In this document: positions 17,202-27,101 of the stretch, in pieces | Numbering within the stretch: the first letter of the stretch is position 1 | How the letters are laid out: each line of letters opens with the position of its first letter | From: Flavobacteriaceae bacterium | GTDB taxonomy: Bacteria; Bacteroidota; Bacteroidia; Flavobacteriales; Flavobacteriaceae | Direction of reading: 5' to 3' | DNA length: 64,000 nucleotides | Assembly: GCA_029238215.1 (NCBI GenBank) | Contig: JAQWGN010000010.1 | Coordinates: 1-64,000 of the forward strand | Translations under genes and position numbers: made by a program | Notes under the pieces: model-generated | What the model saw: the letters and a program-made list of their open reading frames with translations, nothing else | Told to the model about the DNA's origin: nothing | Databases searched by the model: none

Positions 17202-18863
17202 TTATAGTGACAACCCTCTTTTCCAAGGGATAAAATCGTTTTGACCCAATCTCCGTGCGTTTACTTCAAGCTCGCCACTTGCTACCTTTATAATGTATGA
17301 CAAAAGCGCTTCGCCACAGCTTTCGACGGTTTGCTTACCATCAATAATGCCTCCTGTATTAAAATCAATGATGTCATTCATTTTGTTGTAAACACTCGTA
17401 TTCGTTGATATTTTTATAACGGGTACAGCAGGGTTCCCAGTAGGCGTTCCTAGCCCTGTTGTAAATAAAATAACGTTTGCTCCTGAGCCAGCAAGACCAG
17501 TTGTTGATTCAACATCATTTCCAGGCGTGCACAAAAGGTTTAAGCCAGGCTTTTCGAGTTGTTCCGTATAGTCTAAAACATCAACTATTGGTGAGGTTCC
17601 TCCTTTTTTTGCAGCACCCGCTGATTTGATGGCGTCTGTTATGAGTCCATCTTTAATATTTCCTGGCGATGGATTAGCATAAAAGCCAGCCCCTAGCGCA
17701 GTAGCCTTATCGTTGTACGCTTTCATAATTTGTGCAAATTTCTGTGCTTTATCTACGTCTACACAACGATTGATAAGCTCTTGCTCAACCCCGTTTAGTT
17801 CGGGAAATTCAGAAAGGATGGCTGCGCCACCTAGTCCAACAATCAAATCAGAAACATACCCTAAAGTTGGGTTGGCAGAAATCCCTGAGAATCCATCCGA
17901 ACCACCACACTCCAATCCAATGGTAAGCTTACTCAGCGGAGCTGGTGCTCTCGAAATTTTATTGACTTCAATAAGCCCAACAAATGTTTTTCTTATGGCC
18001 TCGGATATAAATGCTGGTTCTGAACTGCTTTGTTGTTGCTCTAAAAAATATACTGGCTTTTTTGAGTTAGGGGCAATGCGCTTTAATGCACGTTCAAGGA
18101 TATCCACTTGTGCATGTTGGCAGCCTAAGCTTAAAATGGTTACACCTCCAACATTTGGATTGTTGATGTACCCTGCTAATAAATTGCAAAGCGTTACTGC
18201 ATCAGAAGTTGAACCTCCGCAACCGCCTTCGTGTGTAAGAAAATGTATCCCGTCAACGTTTGGAAAGATTCGGTTCCGCTGCTTATGTCGATTGTTCGTA
18301 CTAAGGTCTACTCCCAATAATTCTTCTTCGGAAGCGCCTGACTTATACTTATCTATTAGCAATGAAATATCAAAACTTTGTTTCGATGGATTTTCATATC
18401 CTAGCTCTTTTAGCATGGTTGCTTGAAGCGTTTCTATATTCCTGTTTTGACAAAACACCAACGGGATTACAAGCCAGTTGTTTTCTGTTCCAACACGGCC
18501 ATCATCACGATGATAGCCCAAAAAATGTTTCTTTGAGAAAGGGGTAAGCTTGGGCGAAGTCCAGGTTTTTTGTATTGATTTTTTTGGAACCACATAGGGT
18601 TCTGTTTCATGAATAATATTCTGCCTTGTTATAACTTCCCCCTTGAGAATTTTATTTTTTGCCTTACCAACCACTACTCCATACATAAAAATTTCTTCGT
18701 CAATAGTAAAGTTACGAAGGGCAAACTTATGCTTCGCTTTAACGTCAGTCACTAAAGTAAAAGAAACATCGTCCAATTCAACAATATCGCCTTTAGACAA
18801 ATTTGCCAATGCGACGATTATATTATCTCTAGAATGAATTCTTAATATTTTATGATCAATCAT
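17202..18863 (-). CDS. UxaA-family (altronate dehydratase-like) sugar-acid dehydratase, first gene of the catabolic operon
   Basis: A 553-residue protein when started at the ATG at 18863 (MIDHKILRIHSRDN); the reading frame runs 71 codons further upstream to a GTG, but that part has no protein-like character. Residues ~1-85 form a SAF-like N-terminal domain (HSRDNIIVALANLSKGD); the rest is the altronate/galactarate dehydratase domain, with FLTHEGGCGG, ILSLGCQHAQ, GLECGGSDGFSG and the C-terminal FIPWKRGLSL. The family removes water from aldonic or uronic acids with an iron-containing site. Here it should convert L-fuconate or L-galactonate to the 2-keto-3-deoxy acid. Known L-fuconate dehydratases are often enolase-superfamily enzymes, so this would be an alternative type. 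The operon promoter must lie in 18864-19072. Confidence 0.82.
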   Translation of the reverse strand: MIDHKILRIHSRDNIIVALANLSKGDIVELDDVSFTLVTDVKAKHKFALRNFTIDEEIFMYGVVVGKAKNKILKGEVITRQNIIHETEPYVVPKKSIQKTWTSPKLTPFSKKHFLGYHRDDGRVGTENNWLVIPLVFCQNRNIETLQATMLKELGYENPSKQSFDISLLIDKYKSGASEEELLGVDLSTNNRHKQRNRIFPNVDGIHFLTHEGGCGGSTSDAVTLCNLLAGYINNPNVGGVTILSLGCQHAQVDILERALKRIAPNSKKPVYFLEQQQSSSEPAFISEAIRKTFVGLIEVNKISRAPAPLSKLTIGLECGGSDGFSGISANPTLGYVSDLIVGLGGAAILSEFPELNGVEQELINRCVDVDKAQKFAQIMKAYNDKATALGAGFYANPSPGNIKDGLITDAIKSAGAAKKGGTSPIVDVLDYTEQLEKPGLNLLCTPGNDVESTTGLAGSGANVILFTTGLGTPTGNPAVPVIKISTNTSVYNKMNDIIDFNTGGIIDGKQTVESCGEALLSYIIKVASGELEVNARRLGQNDFIPWKRGLSL

Positions 18864-19072
18864 TAATCTGTTATAGAATTTTGAAGATAATAAACTATTA
18901 TTAATATTATAACTAGAAAAACATATGTATCTTAAAAAAGAACATTTAACATAGTTTTTGGGATTTGTATACGATGTGCTTTTGACTGAAAAAACGAAAT
19001 CTATTTTTATGGTTGATTTTTTTTTTCGATAACATCGGAATTGACCTAAGAATAGCGCATAAAATTCTTTTA

Positions 19073-19441
19073 TCACATAGAGTTATAGGAAATTGTAAGT
19101 AATGTTTTAGTAATATTATAATTTACCTCATTTGAGTTGCTGAACCCTGTTATCCCATTTCTTGAGCCATTTAGCATTTTATTGAAATAAAGTTGTGAGG
19201 CATCATTTTCGTCTTCGAACGTAAAATTTATGTTATATGCTCCGTTAACTAGTGAGTTTACGTTTGTTTCTAAATAAATCCAGAAAGCAAGTTGGAGGTG
19301 TTATAAACCCTGCCAACGATACTGTTATTTTTGGATGTATCCGCTGAAGTAGCTCGGGATAAAGCAACGTCCCCAGAATTGATGTTTAACTAAATAAAGA
19401 ATAAAAAAAAGCCTGAACAAAAAGAATAGAGGTTTTTTCAT
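19073..19441 (-). pseudogene. Decayed gene for a small secreted protein, broken by two frame changes
   Basis: Reading the minus strand, an ATG at 19441 opens a signal-peptide-like stretch (MKKPLFFLFRLFFILYL). Coding character then moves to a second frame (NINSGDVALSRATSADTS, then NNSIVGRVYNTSNL) and to a third (WIYLETNVNSLVNGAYNINF, then TFEDENDASQLYFNKMLNGS, NGITGFSNSNEVNYNITKTL), ending at a TGA at 19073. The joined product would be about 120 residues. The continuity of peptide-like sequence over three frames suggests a once-intact gene; I do not recognise the family. With it, the 676-base gap 18864-19539 is mostly accounted for; the remainder should hold the promoter of the sugar operon. 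Confidence 0.5.
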
Positions 19442-19539
19442 TTTGTTAGAACACAAAACATACACGTTAAAACTTGAATTTTGCATGTTTTTAAAGCGTC
19501 TGCCTAGCGCACGAATACCCTATTAAAAGCGGTAATAGT

Positions 19540-20556
19540 TTAACAATCTCTAATTTTTTGTTCCCATTTCCATGCCGATGAAACGGCTTCGTCAAGGCTT
19601 CGTTTGGTTTTCCAGCCCAATACCGCATTTGCTTTGCTGGTATCGGCATAGGCAGCAACGACATCCCCTTCGCGTTTCGACCCAAACGTGTACGCTAATT
19701 TTTTACCTGAAACGCGTTCAAAGCTAGTAATGACTTCCAATACTGAACTTCCTTTTCCTGTTCCCAAATTAAAGACTTCATAGCGGTCGTTACTTGCGCC
19801 AGTTAGAATACGCTCTAATGCGACTACATGTGCTTCAGCCAAATCCACGACATGAATATAATCACGGATATTCGTACCATCGGGCGTGGGGTAATCGTTT
19901 CCAAAAACAGTCAGTTTTGGAAAAATACCTGCTGCGGTTTGTGTAATGAAGGGCACTAAATTTTGTGGTCTTCCAAGAGGTAGTTCACCAATGGCAATTG
20001 AAGGGTGTGCTCCAATAGGATTGAAATAACGCAAGCAAATGGCACGAAAATCTTTAATCGCTTTTACGCTGTCTACTATGATTTCTTCCCCAATTTGTTT
20101 CGTATTTCCATAGGGCGACATCGCTGCTTTTATGGCTGCATCTTCGTTAATGGGTAAAGAATCTGCTTCTCCATATACGGTACACGATGAACTAAAGATA
20201 AACGGAATAGGAGTAGTGGATTTCTCAATTTCAGCCAATAGATTTAAGAGAGACCCTAAATTATTTTGGTAATAGGCAATGGGTTTCTGTACACTTTCTC
20301 CTACTGCCTTAAATGCAGCAAAGTGGATGATTCCAGAAATTGAATAGGTTTCAAAAAGTTTTTTAACTCCCACGGCATCTTGTAAATCAAGTTTTTCAAA
20401 TGCAGGGCGAATACCACTTGCTTGTTTGATGCCCGATAACACATCGGTTGTGGCGTTGGACAAGTCATCAACAATAAGCACTTCATGTCCTTTTTCTTGT
20501 AGTGAAACTACGGTGTGCGACCCAATAAAACCGAGCCCTCCAGTAACTAAAATCAT
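19540..20556 (-). CDS. galE: UDP-glucose 4-epimerase
   Basis: 338 residues, the normal length. The Rossmann motif GGLGFIGSHT, the NAD-binding Asp in IVDDLSNA, FSSSCTVYG and the catalytic SPYGNTK (YxxxK) are all present, followed by RYFNPIGAHPS and IRDYIHVVDLAEAH. GalE interconverts UDP-glucose and UDP-galactose in the cytoplasm. It lies just beyond the galactan locus, so it could serve D-galactose use, but the separate promoter (-7 box at 20577-20584) and the usual role in envelope sugar synthesis make this uncertain. Confidence 0.95.
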   Translation of the reverse strand: MILVTGGLGFIGSHTVVSLQEKGHEVLIVDDLSNATTDVLSGIKQASGIRPAFEKLDLQDAVGVKKLFETYSISGIIHFAAFKAVGESVQKPIAYYQNNLGSLLNLLAEIEKSTTPIPFIFSSSCTVYGEADSLPINEDAAIKAAMSPYGNTKQIGEEIIVDSVKAIKDFRAICLRYFNPIGAHPSIAIGELPLGRPQNLVPFITQTAAGIFPKLTVFGNDYPTPDGTNIRDYIHVVDLAEAHVVALERILTGASNDRYEVFNLGTGKGSSVLEVITSFERVSGKKLAYTFGSKREGDVVAAYADTSKANAVLGWKTKRSLDEAVSSAWKWEQKIRDC

Positions 20557-20576
20557 AAAGCGTGATATTGTTTTTT

Positions 20577-20584
20577 CAAAGTTA
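20577..20584 (-). promoter_or_regulatory. -7 promoter box upstream of galE
   Basis: The minus strand reads TAACTTTG, a match to the Bacteroidota -7 consensus TAnnTTTG, 20 bases upstream of the galE start codon. Confidence 0.6.
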
Positions 20585-20609
20585 CAAATTCGTTTTGAAG
20601 AAATTCGGC

Positions 20610-22364
20610 TTATTGGCTATCTATCCATATACTGACTTTATCCTCTAAAAGTGCCAGTGGAATACAGCCCGACTCTAATACAATCCGGTGAAATGCTCGA
20701 ATATCAAAAGCATCTCCCAATTGCTTTTCTGCTATGGCGCGAAGTTCTCTAATTTTCAATTGCCCAATTTTGTAGGACAAGGCTTGTCCTGGATTGGCCA
20801 TATAGCGCTCAATCTCTGAAACAATAGCATATTCTGGCTCGGCCTCGTTGGCAAGAGAATATGCAATGGCTTGTTCACGGGTCCAGCCTTTGGTGTGAAT
20901 GCCGGTGTCTACTACCAAGCGAATGGCACGATGCATTTCTGCACTAAGCATTCCAAAATATTGGTACGGATCGTCATATAGCCCAAGTTCGACGCCTAAG
21001 GATTCACAATATAAAGCCCAGCCTTCACCATAAGCACTGTACCACAGGGTTTTTCTGAAATCAGGAAGGTTTGTATTTTCCTGCTGAAGCGAAATTTGGA
21101 AATGATGCCCAGGAATTGCTTCGTGTAAAAACAAGTCTTCGTCAGAAAAAATATTGTAAGCACTTACATCTGGAATAGGGACATAAAACACTCCGGGTCG
21201 TGAACCATCTAGTGAACCTTGGTTGTAATGTGCAGCTGCCGATTTTTCTCTAAAAGCCTCAACACGTCGTACTTCAAATGGAGTTTTGGGTTGTAACTCA
21301 AACAGTTGGTCAACCCGCGCTTTCATTTTATTATGAATGGCATTAAAATTATCAATTACCTGTTGCGGATTGGTAAAAGGCATTAATTCTTTTTTTGTAC
21401 GCACATGTTCAAAAAAGGCATTTAAATCGCCTTTAAATCCAACTTGTTTTTTAACGCGTTCCATTTCTCCTCTAAGTCGTGCCACTTCTGATAATCCAAG
21501 TTGATGAATCTCATCTGCAGTCATGTTTGTAGTAGTGTATAGGTGAATGGCATAGGAGTAATAATCCTCACCAAATGAATAAGCATCAAATCCACTGCTG
21601 TTTCGCCCTGCGTCTAGGTATGTAGTCTTCATGAAATCGGCAAGCTCCTTGTAAGTAGGAATTATTTTTTCGGTTACCATACTCTTATATGCGAGTCCTA
21701 GGCTGTCTTTTTCTTTGTTTGAAAAGGTTTCTGGGAAATGGAGTGCTGGGGTAAAAAAAATATTTTTTTCAAGATCGGGCTCTACAATAGACTCTAACTG
21801 GGGAATAACTTTTCGAATCAAAGATTTTGGCAAAACAACTCCTTGAACGACCCCTTCTTTCATTCGAGTTTTTGCGCTTTGAAGCCAGTCGATATAGTCG
21901 TCTACTCTTAATAACCAATTGGTATAGTCTTTAACAGTATTAAATGGTTGAGCGCTTGCACCGGCTGCTAATTGACCTATGGTCAATTGTAGTGTCCACA
22001 TTTGATTAATTGGGAGTAACTCGGTAGGAAATTCCATGCCCATTAGGCTCGTTTCACATTCCCACTGAAGCACTTGTTTATTGAGCTTGTTTTCTGCAGT
22101 AAAGTTTTTATCATCTATTGCGTTTAATGCATTGAGTGTTTCAGTATAAAAAACTTTTTGCGAAGCCATGACTTCTTCAGAGAGGTAGTTAGGTAAGTAA
22201 TCATTATACCTAGTATCTCCTTGAAACGTAGCACTAATTGGATTCATTTTAAGTGTTTCTTCATGGTACGTTTCCATAAGCTCGAGTAACTGTGCTTCTG
22301 GTGTTGTTTTTGAACAAGCAGTAAGAAGTATAATAGCACTAAAAACAGTAATAATTGGTTTCAT
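20610..22364 (-). CDS. DUF885-family lipoprotein, probable metallopeptidase
   Basis: 584 residues starting at the ATG at 22364, which gives a lipobox (ILLTAC17); the reading frame extends 26 codons further upstream but that part lies inside the end of the next gene. Members of the DUF885 family have a gluzincin-like site; here it is HEAIPGHH at residues 414-421, with further acidic and Tyr residues downstream (SAYGEGWALYCE). It is predicted to be anchored in the periplasm or outer membrane and to cut peptides, but no substrate is known. It lies 20 bases after an M48 peptidase gene, and both encode lipoproteins, so a shared envelope quality-control role is possible. Confidence 0.8.
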   Translation of the reverse strand: MKPIITVFSAIILLTACSKTTPEAQLLELMETYHEETLKMNPISATFQGDTRYNDYLPNYLSEEVMASQKVFYTETLNALNAIDDKNFTAENKLNKQVLQWECETSLMGMEFPTELLPINQMWTLQLTIGQLAAGASAQPFNTVKDYTNWLLRVDDYIDWLQSAKTRMKEGVVQGVVLPKSLIRKVIPQLESIVEPDLEKNIFFTPALHFPETFSNKEKDSLGLAYKSMVTEKIIPTYKELADFMKTTYLDAGRNSSGFDAYSFGEDYYSYAIHLYTTTNMTADEIHQLGLSEVARLRGEMERVKKQVGFKGDLNAFFEHVRTKKELMPFTNPQQVIDNFNAIHNKMKARVDQLFELQPKTPFEVRRVEAFREKSAAAHYNQGSLDGSRPGVFYVPIPDVSAYNIFSDEDLFLHEAIPGHHFQISLQQENTNLPDFRKTLWYSAYGEGWALYCESLGVELGLYDDPYQYFGMLSAEMHRAIRLVVDTGIHTKGWTREQAIAYSLANEAEPEYAIVSEIERYMANPGQALSYKIGQLKIRELRAIAEKQLGDAFDIRAFHRIVLESGCIPLALLEDKVSIWIDSQ

Positions 22365-22384
22365 GATTTTAATTTTTGATGGAG

Positions 22385-23203
22385 TTAATTCGATGAATTT
22401 ACTTTGATCTCTCCCGCCAATGCTTTCGCTTGTGGAATCCATTGCTTTAAGTTCGCAATTCGACGTTCTTCGCTAGGATGTGTGCTTAAAAACTCGGGTT
22501 GTCCTCCTTTTGATTGTGCTTTCATGCGTTCCCATAACTTGGGTGCTTCCTCAGGATTGTAGCCTGCAAGTGTCATCAATTCTAACCCAATTTTATCCGC
22601 CTCAGTTTCATGTTTTCTGCTAAAAGGTAACATACCCCCTACAGTTGATCCAATGCCATAAGCTTTCATAATGCGATCGCGTTTTTGCGCTTCTTGATTT
22701 TTAGTAGCTTCTGTTGCTATAATCCCTCCTGCCTGCTGTACAATACCAAGGCTCATACGCTGCGCGCCATGATCGGCAAGGGCGTGGGCTACTTCATGTC
22801 CCATGATTGCTGCAATTCCATCCGGATTTTTTGCAATTGGCATGATGCCCGTATAAAAGACAATTTTTCCTCCTGGCATACACCAAGCATTTATTTGTTC
22901 ACTTTTTACCAAGTTGTATTCCCAGTTATAATCATCTAAGCTGTTGGGCTGCCCTTTACAGGAGAAATACTGTTGAGCTGCCTTGGCAATATCATTACCA
23001 ATAGTTGTGATTAATTTGGCTTCTTCGGTGTCCGTTACAACGTCATTTTCCTTTAAGAAAGTGGCGTATTGTTGCAACGACATCGCAAATATTTGCTTGT
23101 TGTTTCCAAAGAAATTTAAGGTGTTTTTACCAGTAAGCGTGTTTGTCTTACACCCTAAGAAGAGGGGGAAAACAAACAACAGAATTGATTTTTTGATTTT
23201 CAT
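22385..23203 (-). CDS. M48-family metallopeptidase lipoprotein (LoiP/Oma1-like)
   Basis: 272 residues from the ATG at 23203; an upstream in-frame extension of 15 residues is rejected because it would spoil the lipobox (LFLGC18). The zinc site HEVAH lies at residues 136-140, and the third ligand is in RKHETEADKIG; AWCMPGGKIVFYTG before it is the family's substrate-binding strand. Proteins of this type degrade damaged or misfolded membrane proteins in the periplasm. The gene is upstream of the DUF885 lipoprotein gene in the same direction. Confidence 0.9.
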   Translation of the reverse strand: MKIKKSILLFVFPLFLGCKTNTLTGKNTLNFFGNNKQIFAMSLQQYATFLKENDVVTDTEEAKLITTIGNDIAKAAQQYFSCKGQPNSLDDYNWEYNLVKSEQINAWCMPGGKIVFYTGIMPIAKNPDGIAAIMGHEVAHALADHGAQRMSLGIVQQAGGIIATEATKNQEAQKRDRIMKAYGIGSTVGGMLPFSRKHETEADKIGLELMTLAGYNPEEAPKLWERMKAQSKGGQPEFLSTHPSEERRIANLKQWIPQAKALAGEIKVNSSN

Positions 23204-23254
23204 GGTGAAGATTTGTGTTCTTAAAATTAAGAAAATAAATCGACACAAAATCTA

Positions 23255-23917
23255 CTATAAACTAGCCAATTGCTTTAAATCGTGTATGGTTTGGCTTGGG
23301 CTTTTAGACGAGAAAACAAAACTTCCAGCGACCAAAACATCGGCTCCAGCATTTACCAATTCAGCAGCATTAGAACTGGTGACCCCTCCATCAATTTCTA
23401 TGCGTACATTGGCCTTGTTGTCATCAATTAAAGCTCGAAGTTTACGGACTTTAGCGAAAGTGTTTTTAATAAATTTTTGCCCACCAAACCCGGGATTTAC
23501 ACTCATTATGCAGACTAAATCGATTTCGGAAATAAGTTCTTCAATAACTGAAATAGGAGTATGTGGGTTTAGTGCTACCCCAGCTTGCATTCCAGCTGCC
23601 TTAATGGCTTGAACAGTACGATGAAGGTGTGTACACGCTTCAGCATGTACCGTTAACACTGTTGATCCGAGTTCTGCAAAAGTTTGAATGTACCGGTCTG
23701 GATCGACAATCATTAGGTGTACATCTAAAGGTTTTTTGGTATGTTTTGCCATGGCTTTTAGCACTGGCATTCCAAACGAAATATTTGGCACAAAAACACC
23801 GTCCATCACATCAATGTGAAACCAGTCGGCTTCACTCTGATTTACCATGTTGATGTCCTGTTCTAAGTTGGCAAAGTCAGCCGCCAACATAGAGGGTGCT
23901 ATTTTAACAGTACTCAT
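23255..23917 (-). CDS. rpe: Ribulose-phosphate 3-epimerase
   Basis: 220 residues, normal length. The family motifs are clear: IAPSMLAADFANLE with the catalytic Ser and Asp region, HIDVMDG, DVHLMI, MSVNPGFGGQKFI and IEIDGGV. The enzyme interconverts ribulose 5-phosphate and xylulose 5-phosphate in the pentose phosphate pathway, using a metal ion. Its start codon shares a base with the stop codon of the sigma factor gene (TAATG), so the two are co-transcribed and probably coupled in translation. Confidence 0.96.
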   Translation of the reverse strand: MSTVKIAPSMLAADFANLEQDINMVNQSEADWFHIDVMDGVFVPNISFGMPVLKAMAKHTKKPLDVHLMIVDPDRYIQTFAELGSTVLTVHAEACTHLHRTVQAIKAAGMQAGVALNPHTPISVIEELISEIDLVCIMSVNPGFGGQKFIKNTFAKVRKLRALIDDNKANVRIEIDGGVTSSNAAELVNAGADVLVAGSFVFSSKSPSQTIHDLKQLASL

Positions 23918-24780
23918 TATCCTAAATATGTTTTTAAGATTTTGCTGCGTGAAGTATGTTTTAATCGTCGAATGGCTTTTTCTTTAATTTGACGAACACG
24001 TTCGCGTGTTAGGTCAAAAGTTTCACCGATCTCTTCTAGCGTCATGGGATGTTGATTTCCTAATCCAAAGTATAAACGGACAACATCAGCTTCTCTAGGT
24101 GTAAGCGTTTCTAGCGAACGCTCAATTTCCGTACGTAAAGATTCGTGCATTAAATCCCTGTCTGGATTTGGCGACTCACCACTGCGAAGTACATCATAAA
24201 GGTTAGAGTCTTCCCCTTCAACTAGTGGCGCATCCATAGAAACATGGCGGCCAGAATTCTTCATGGATTCTTTTACATCCGAAACTGTCATGTCGAGCTC
24301 TTTTGCAATTTCTTCAGCAGAGGGTACACGTTCATGAGCTTGTTCCAAAAACGCATACGTTTTGTTTATTTTATTGATTGACCCAATTTTATTTAACGGA
24401 AGCCTAACAATACGTGATTGTTCTGCAAGCGCTTGAAGTATAGACTGACGAATCCACCAAACGGCATAAGAGATAAATTTAAATCCACGGGTTTCGTCAA
24501 ATCGTTTAGCAGCTTTAATAAGACCTAAATTACCTTCATTAATAAGGTCGGGTAGGGTAAGGCCTTGATTTTGATATTGCTTTGCAACAGAGACCACAAA
24601 ACGAAGATTCGCTTTGGTTAATTTTTCTAACGCAATTTGATCGCCAGCCTTAATGCGTTGAGCAAGCTCAACCTCCATTTCGGCAGTAATAAGATCTACT
24701 TTGCCAATTTCTTGAAGGTATTTATCAAGCGAAGCAGTTTCACGATTCGTAACCTGCTTTGTTATTTTTAATTGTCTCAT
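23917..24780 (-). CDS. rpoD: Primary RNA polymerase sigma factor (RpoD/SigA, Bacteroidota type)
   Basis: 287 residues, much shorter than the E. coli protein because region 1.1 is missing, as known for Bacteroidota primary sigma factors. Region 1.2 ([15 protein letters not shown]), region 2 ([29 protein letters not shown]), region 3 ([14 protein letters not shown]) and region 4 ([26 protein letters not shown]) are all visible. This factor recognises promoters with the -7 box TAnnTTTG; several such boxes occur in this window. A strong terminator separates it from pnp, so it has its own promoter in 24781-24840. Confidence 0.95.
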   Translation of the reverse strand: MRQLKITKQVTNRETASLDKYLQEIGKVDLITAEMEVELAQRIKAGDQIALEKLTKANLRFVVSVAKQYQNQGLTLPDLINEGNLGLIKAAKRFDETRGFKFISYAVWWIRQSILQALAEQSRIVRLPLNKIGSINKINKTYAFLEQAHERVPSAEEIAKELDMTVSDVKESMKNSGRHVSMDAPLVEGEDSNLYDVLRSGESPNPDRDLMHESLRTEIERSLETLTPREADVVRLYFGLGNQHPMTLEEIGETFDLTRERVRQIKEKAIRRLKHTSRSKILKTYLG

Positions 24781-24844
24781 ATTGTTGTTGTCTATATGTG
24801 CTATGTATTATACGCAAACAAGCTCCTTGTGGTTACAAAAGATT

Positions 24845-24880
24845 AAAAAAAAACCGCTAAGGCCTTAGGTCTTAGCGGTT
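24845..24880 (-). terminator. Rho-independent terminator of pnp
   Basis: A 10-bp perfect stem (24852-24861 with 24871-24880); on the minus strand it is followed by a run of nine T. It lies 22 bases after the pnp stop codon. Confidence 0.9.
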
Positions 24881-24902
24881 AGGTTACAATATGACTAGTT
24901 AT

Positions 24903-27101
24903 TTAGTCGCGACGTGGTCTTCTGTTTTGACCGCCGCTATTTCTACGATCTCCAGATGGACGAGGCTTACGCTCTACATATCCTTCAGGTTTTTCGAGAA
25001 GTGCTTTACGCGACACTTTTTCTTTTCTTGTACGTGGATCTGTGCCAAGGTACTTCACATCAAATACATCACCCATGTTTACTACATCGGTAACATTTTC
25101 GGTGCGTTCCCAAGCCAATTCACTTACGTGTAATAGCACTTCATTTCCTGGCGCATCAGCATACTCAACAACAGCTCCAAAGTCTAAGACTTTAATAACT
25201 TGTACTTCGTATACTTCTCCTACCACAGGTTTAAATGTAAGGGCATCAATACGCGCAAGAACGCTATCAATTCCTTCTGGGCCAGTACCAAGAATTTCAA
25301 TAATTCCTTCACCAGTATCAGGATCTTCATTAATCACGATAGTAGTTTGGGTTGCTTTTTGAAGTTCTTGAATCACTTTTCCTCCAGGTCCTATAATTGC
25401 TCCAATGTACTCGTTGGGGATCGTACGCATTACCATTTTTGGTGCGTGATCTTTAACGTCAGCAGCTGGTACTTCAATAGTTTCAGTTAGTTTTTCAAGG
25501 ATATGTAAACGGCCATCACGAGCTTGCTTTAAAGCCTTGATAAGGATTTCGTACGGCAAGCCTTTGATTTTAATATCCATCTGACAAGCAGTAATTCCGT
25601 GTTCGGTTCCGGTTACTTTAAAGTCCATATCTCCTAAATGATCTTCATCACCAAGAATATCTGAAAGAACCGCAAAACGCTCTCCATCAGAAATAAGACC
25701 CATTGCAATTCCAGACACAGGATTAGAAATATTAACTCCAGCGTCCATTAGCGCCATGGTTCCTGCACAAACGGTAGCCATAGAAGAAGAACCGTTAGAT
25801 TCTAAAACTTCTGAAACAACACGAACCGTGTAAGGACAATCGTCTGGCATTACTTTTTTAAGCGCCCGTTGGGCTAAATTTCCGTGACCAATTTCACGTC
25901 GAGAAGTGCCTCGTAACGGACGTGCTTCTCCTGTACAAAAAGGAGGGAAGTTATAATGCAGGTAAAAGTTTTCTTCACCTTGATCCGTTGGCAAATCAAT
26001 AACATTTGCTTCTCTAGATGTTCCAAGAGTAACTGTAGCCAAAGCTTGAGTTTCACCACGTGTGAATACCGACGACCCGTGTGTAGAAGGTAAATAATCC
26101 ACTTCACACCAAATTGGACGGATATCCGTAGTTTGACGTCCATCAAGACGAACTCCTTCAGCCAACACCAATTCGCGTACTGCTTCTTTTTGTGTTTTGT
26201 TAAAGTACTTGCCAATTAGCTTTCCGTTAGTTTCTAACTCTTCCTCAGTAAATGTGGCACGTAACGCTTCTTTTACTTCACCAAAAGCCTCACTGCGCTC
26301 ATGTTTAGAACTTCCTTTTTTGGCGATATCATAACATTGTTGGTATGCAAATTCATGCACCTTTTTTTCTATTGTTTCGTCGCTATCTTCAGCTTCGTAA
26401 GTTCGCGTTTCTTTCTTGCCAGCAGCGGTTACCAATTCAATTTGCGCAGCAATTTGGTCTTTAATGGCTTCGTGTCCAAATCGAATCGCATCAGCCATCA
26501 CTTCTTCAGAAACTTCATCAAACTCACCTTCAACCATGGTTACAGAGTCGGCACTTGCACCAATCATAATATCGATGTTAGATGCTTTTAGCTGTTCTTT
26601 GCTAGGGTTGATAATAAATCTACCATCAATTTGTCCAACGCGTACTTCTGAAATTGGGCACTCAAAAGGAATGTCCGACAATTGAAGAACAGTAGAGGCA
26701 GCAAGTCCTGCAAGGGCGTCTGGCTTTACATTTTCATCATGAGACATTAATTGAATCATGAGTTGTGTTTCAGCATGGTAATCTTTTGGAAAAAGAGGGC
26801 GCAACACACGGTCAACCAGTCGCATGGTTAATATTTCTTCGTTGCTTGGTCTTGCTTCACGTTTAAAAAAGCCACCAGGAAAACGTCCTGCAGCGGCAAA
26901 TTTTTCACGATAGTCTACCGTTAAGGGTAAAAAATCTACATCGGACGCTTTACGCGCCGATACAACAGTAGCGAGTAGCATACAGTTTCCACTGCGAATA
27001 ACTACAGAGCCATCAGCTTGTTTGGCAAGCTTGCCTGTTTCTAGGGTTATGGTACGGCCATCGCCTAAATCAATAGTCGATGTGTGTACGTTAGGTATCA
27101 T
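24903..27101 (-). CDS. pnp: Polyribonucleotide nucleotidyltransferase (PNPase)
   Basis: 732 residues: two RNase PH domains separated by the helical domain, then a KH domain ([18 protein letters not shown]) and an S1 domain ([20 protein letters not shown]). The tail is rich in Arg, Gly and Asn ([14 protein letters not shown]). PNPase degrades RNA from the 3' end with phosphate and forms part of RNA decay complexes. It is downstream of rpsO by 88 bases, the usual gene order, and ends with a clear terminator. Confidence 0.97.
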   Translation of the reverse strand: MIPNVHTSTIDLGDGRTITLETGKLAKQADGSVVIRSGNCMLLATVVSARKASDVDFLPLTVDYREKFAAAGRFPGGFFKREARPSNEEILTMRLVDRVLRPLFPKDYHAETQLMIQLMSHDENVKPDALAGLAASTVLQLSDIPFECPISEVRVGQIDGRFIINPSKEQLKASNIDIMIGASADSVTMVEGEFDEVSEEVMADAIRFGHEAIKDQIAAQIELVTAAGKKETRTYEAEDSDETIEKKVHEFAYQQCYDIAKKGSSKHERSEAFGEVKEALRATFTEEELETNGKLIGKYFNKTQKEAVRELVLAEGVRLDGRQTTDIRPIWCEVDYLPSTHGSSVFTRGETQALATVTLGTSREANVIDLPTDQGEENFYLHYNFPPFCTGEARPLRGTSRREIGHGNLAQRALKKVMPDDCPYTVRVVSEVLESNGSSSMATVCAGTMALMDAGVNISNPVSGIAMGLISDGERFAVLSDILGDEDHLGDMDFKVTGTEHGITACQMDIKIKGLPYEILIKALKQARDGRLHILEKLTETIEVPAADVKDHAPKMVMRTIPNEYIGAIIGPGGKVIQELQKATQTTIVINEDPDTGEGIIEILGTGPEGIDSVLARIDALTFKPVVGEVYEVQVIKVLDFGAVVEYADAPGNEVLLHVSELAWERTENVTDVVNMGDVFDVKYLGTDPRTRKEKVSRKALLEKPEGYVERKPRPSGDRRNSGGQNRRPRRD

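Noticed and set aside
17713-18426. 237-codon plus-strand open frame opposite the dehydratase
   Set aside because: It is the complement of a well-conserved gene, with composition rich in Ser and Pro and no recognisable motif.
18864-19076. 71-codon N-terminal extension of the UxaA-type dehydratase
   Set aside because: The extension is rich in Phe, Lys, Ser and Tyr without domain character, begins with GTG, and the family N-terminus starts at MIDHKILRIHSRDN.
26301-26685. Plus-strand open frames opposite pnp
   Set aside because: They are reverse complements of conserved pnp codons with no motif or start context.
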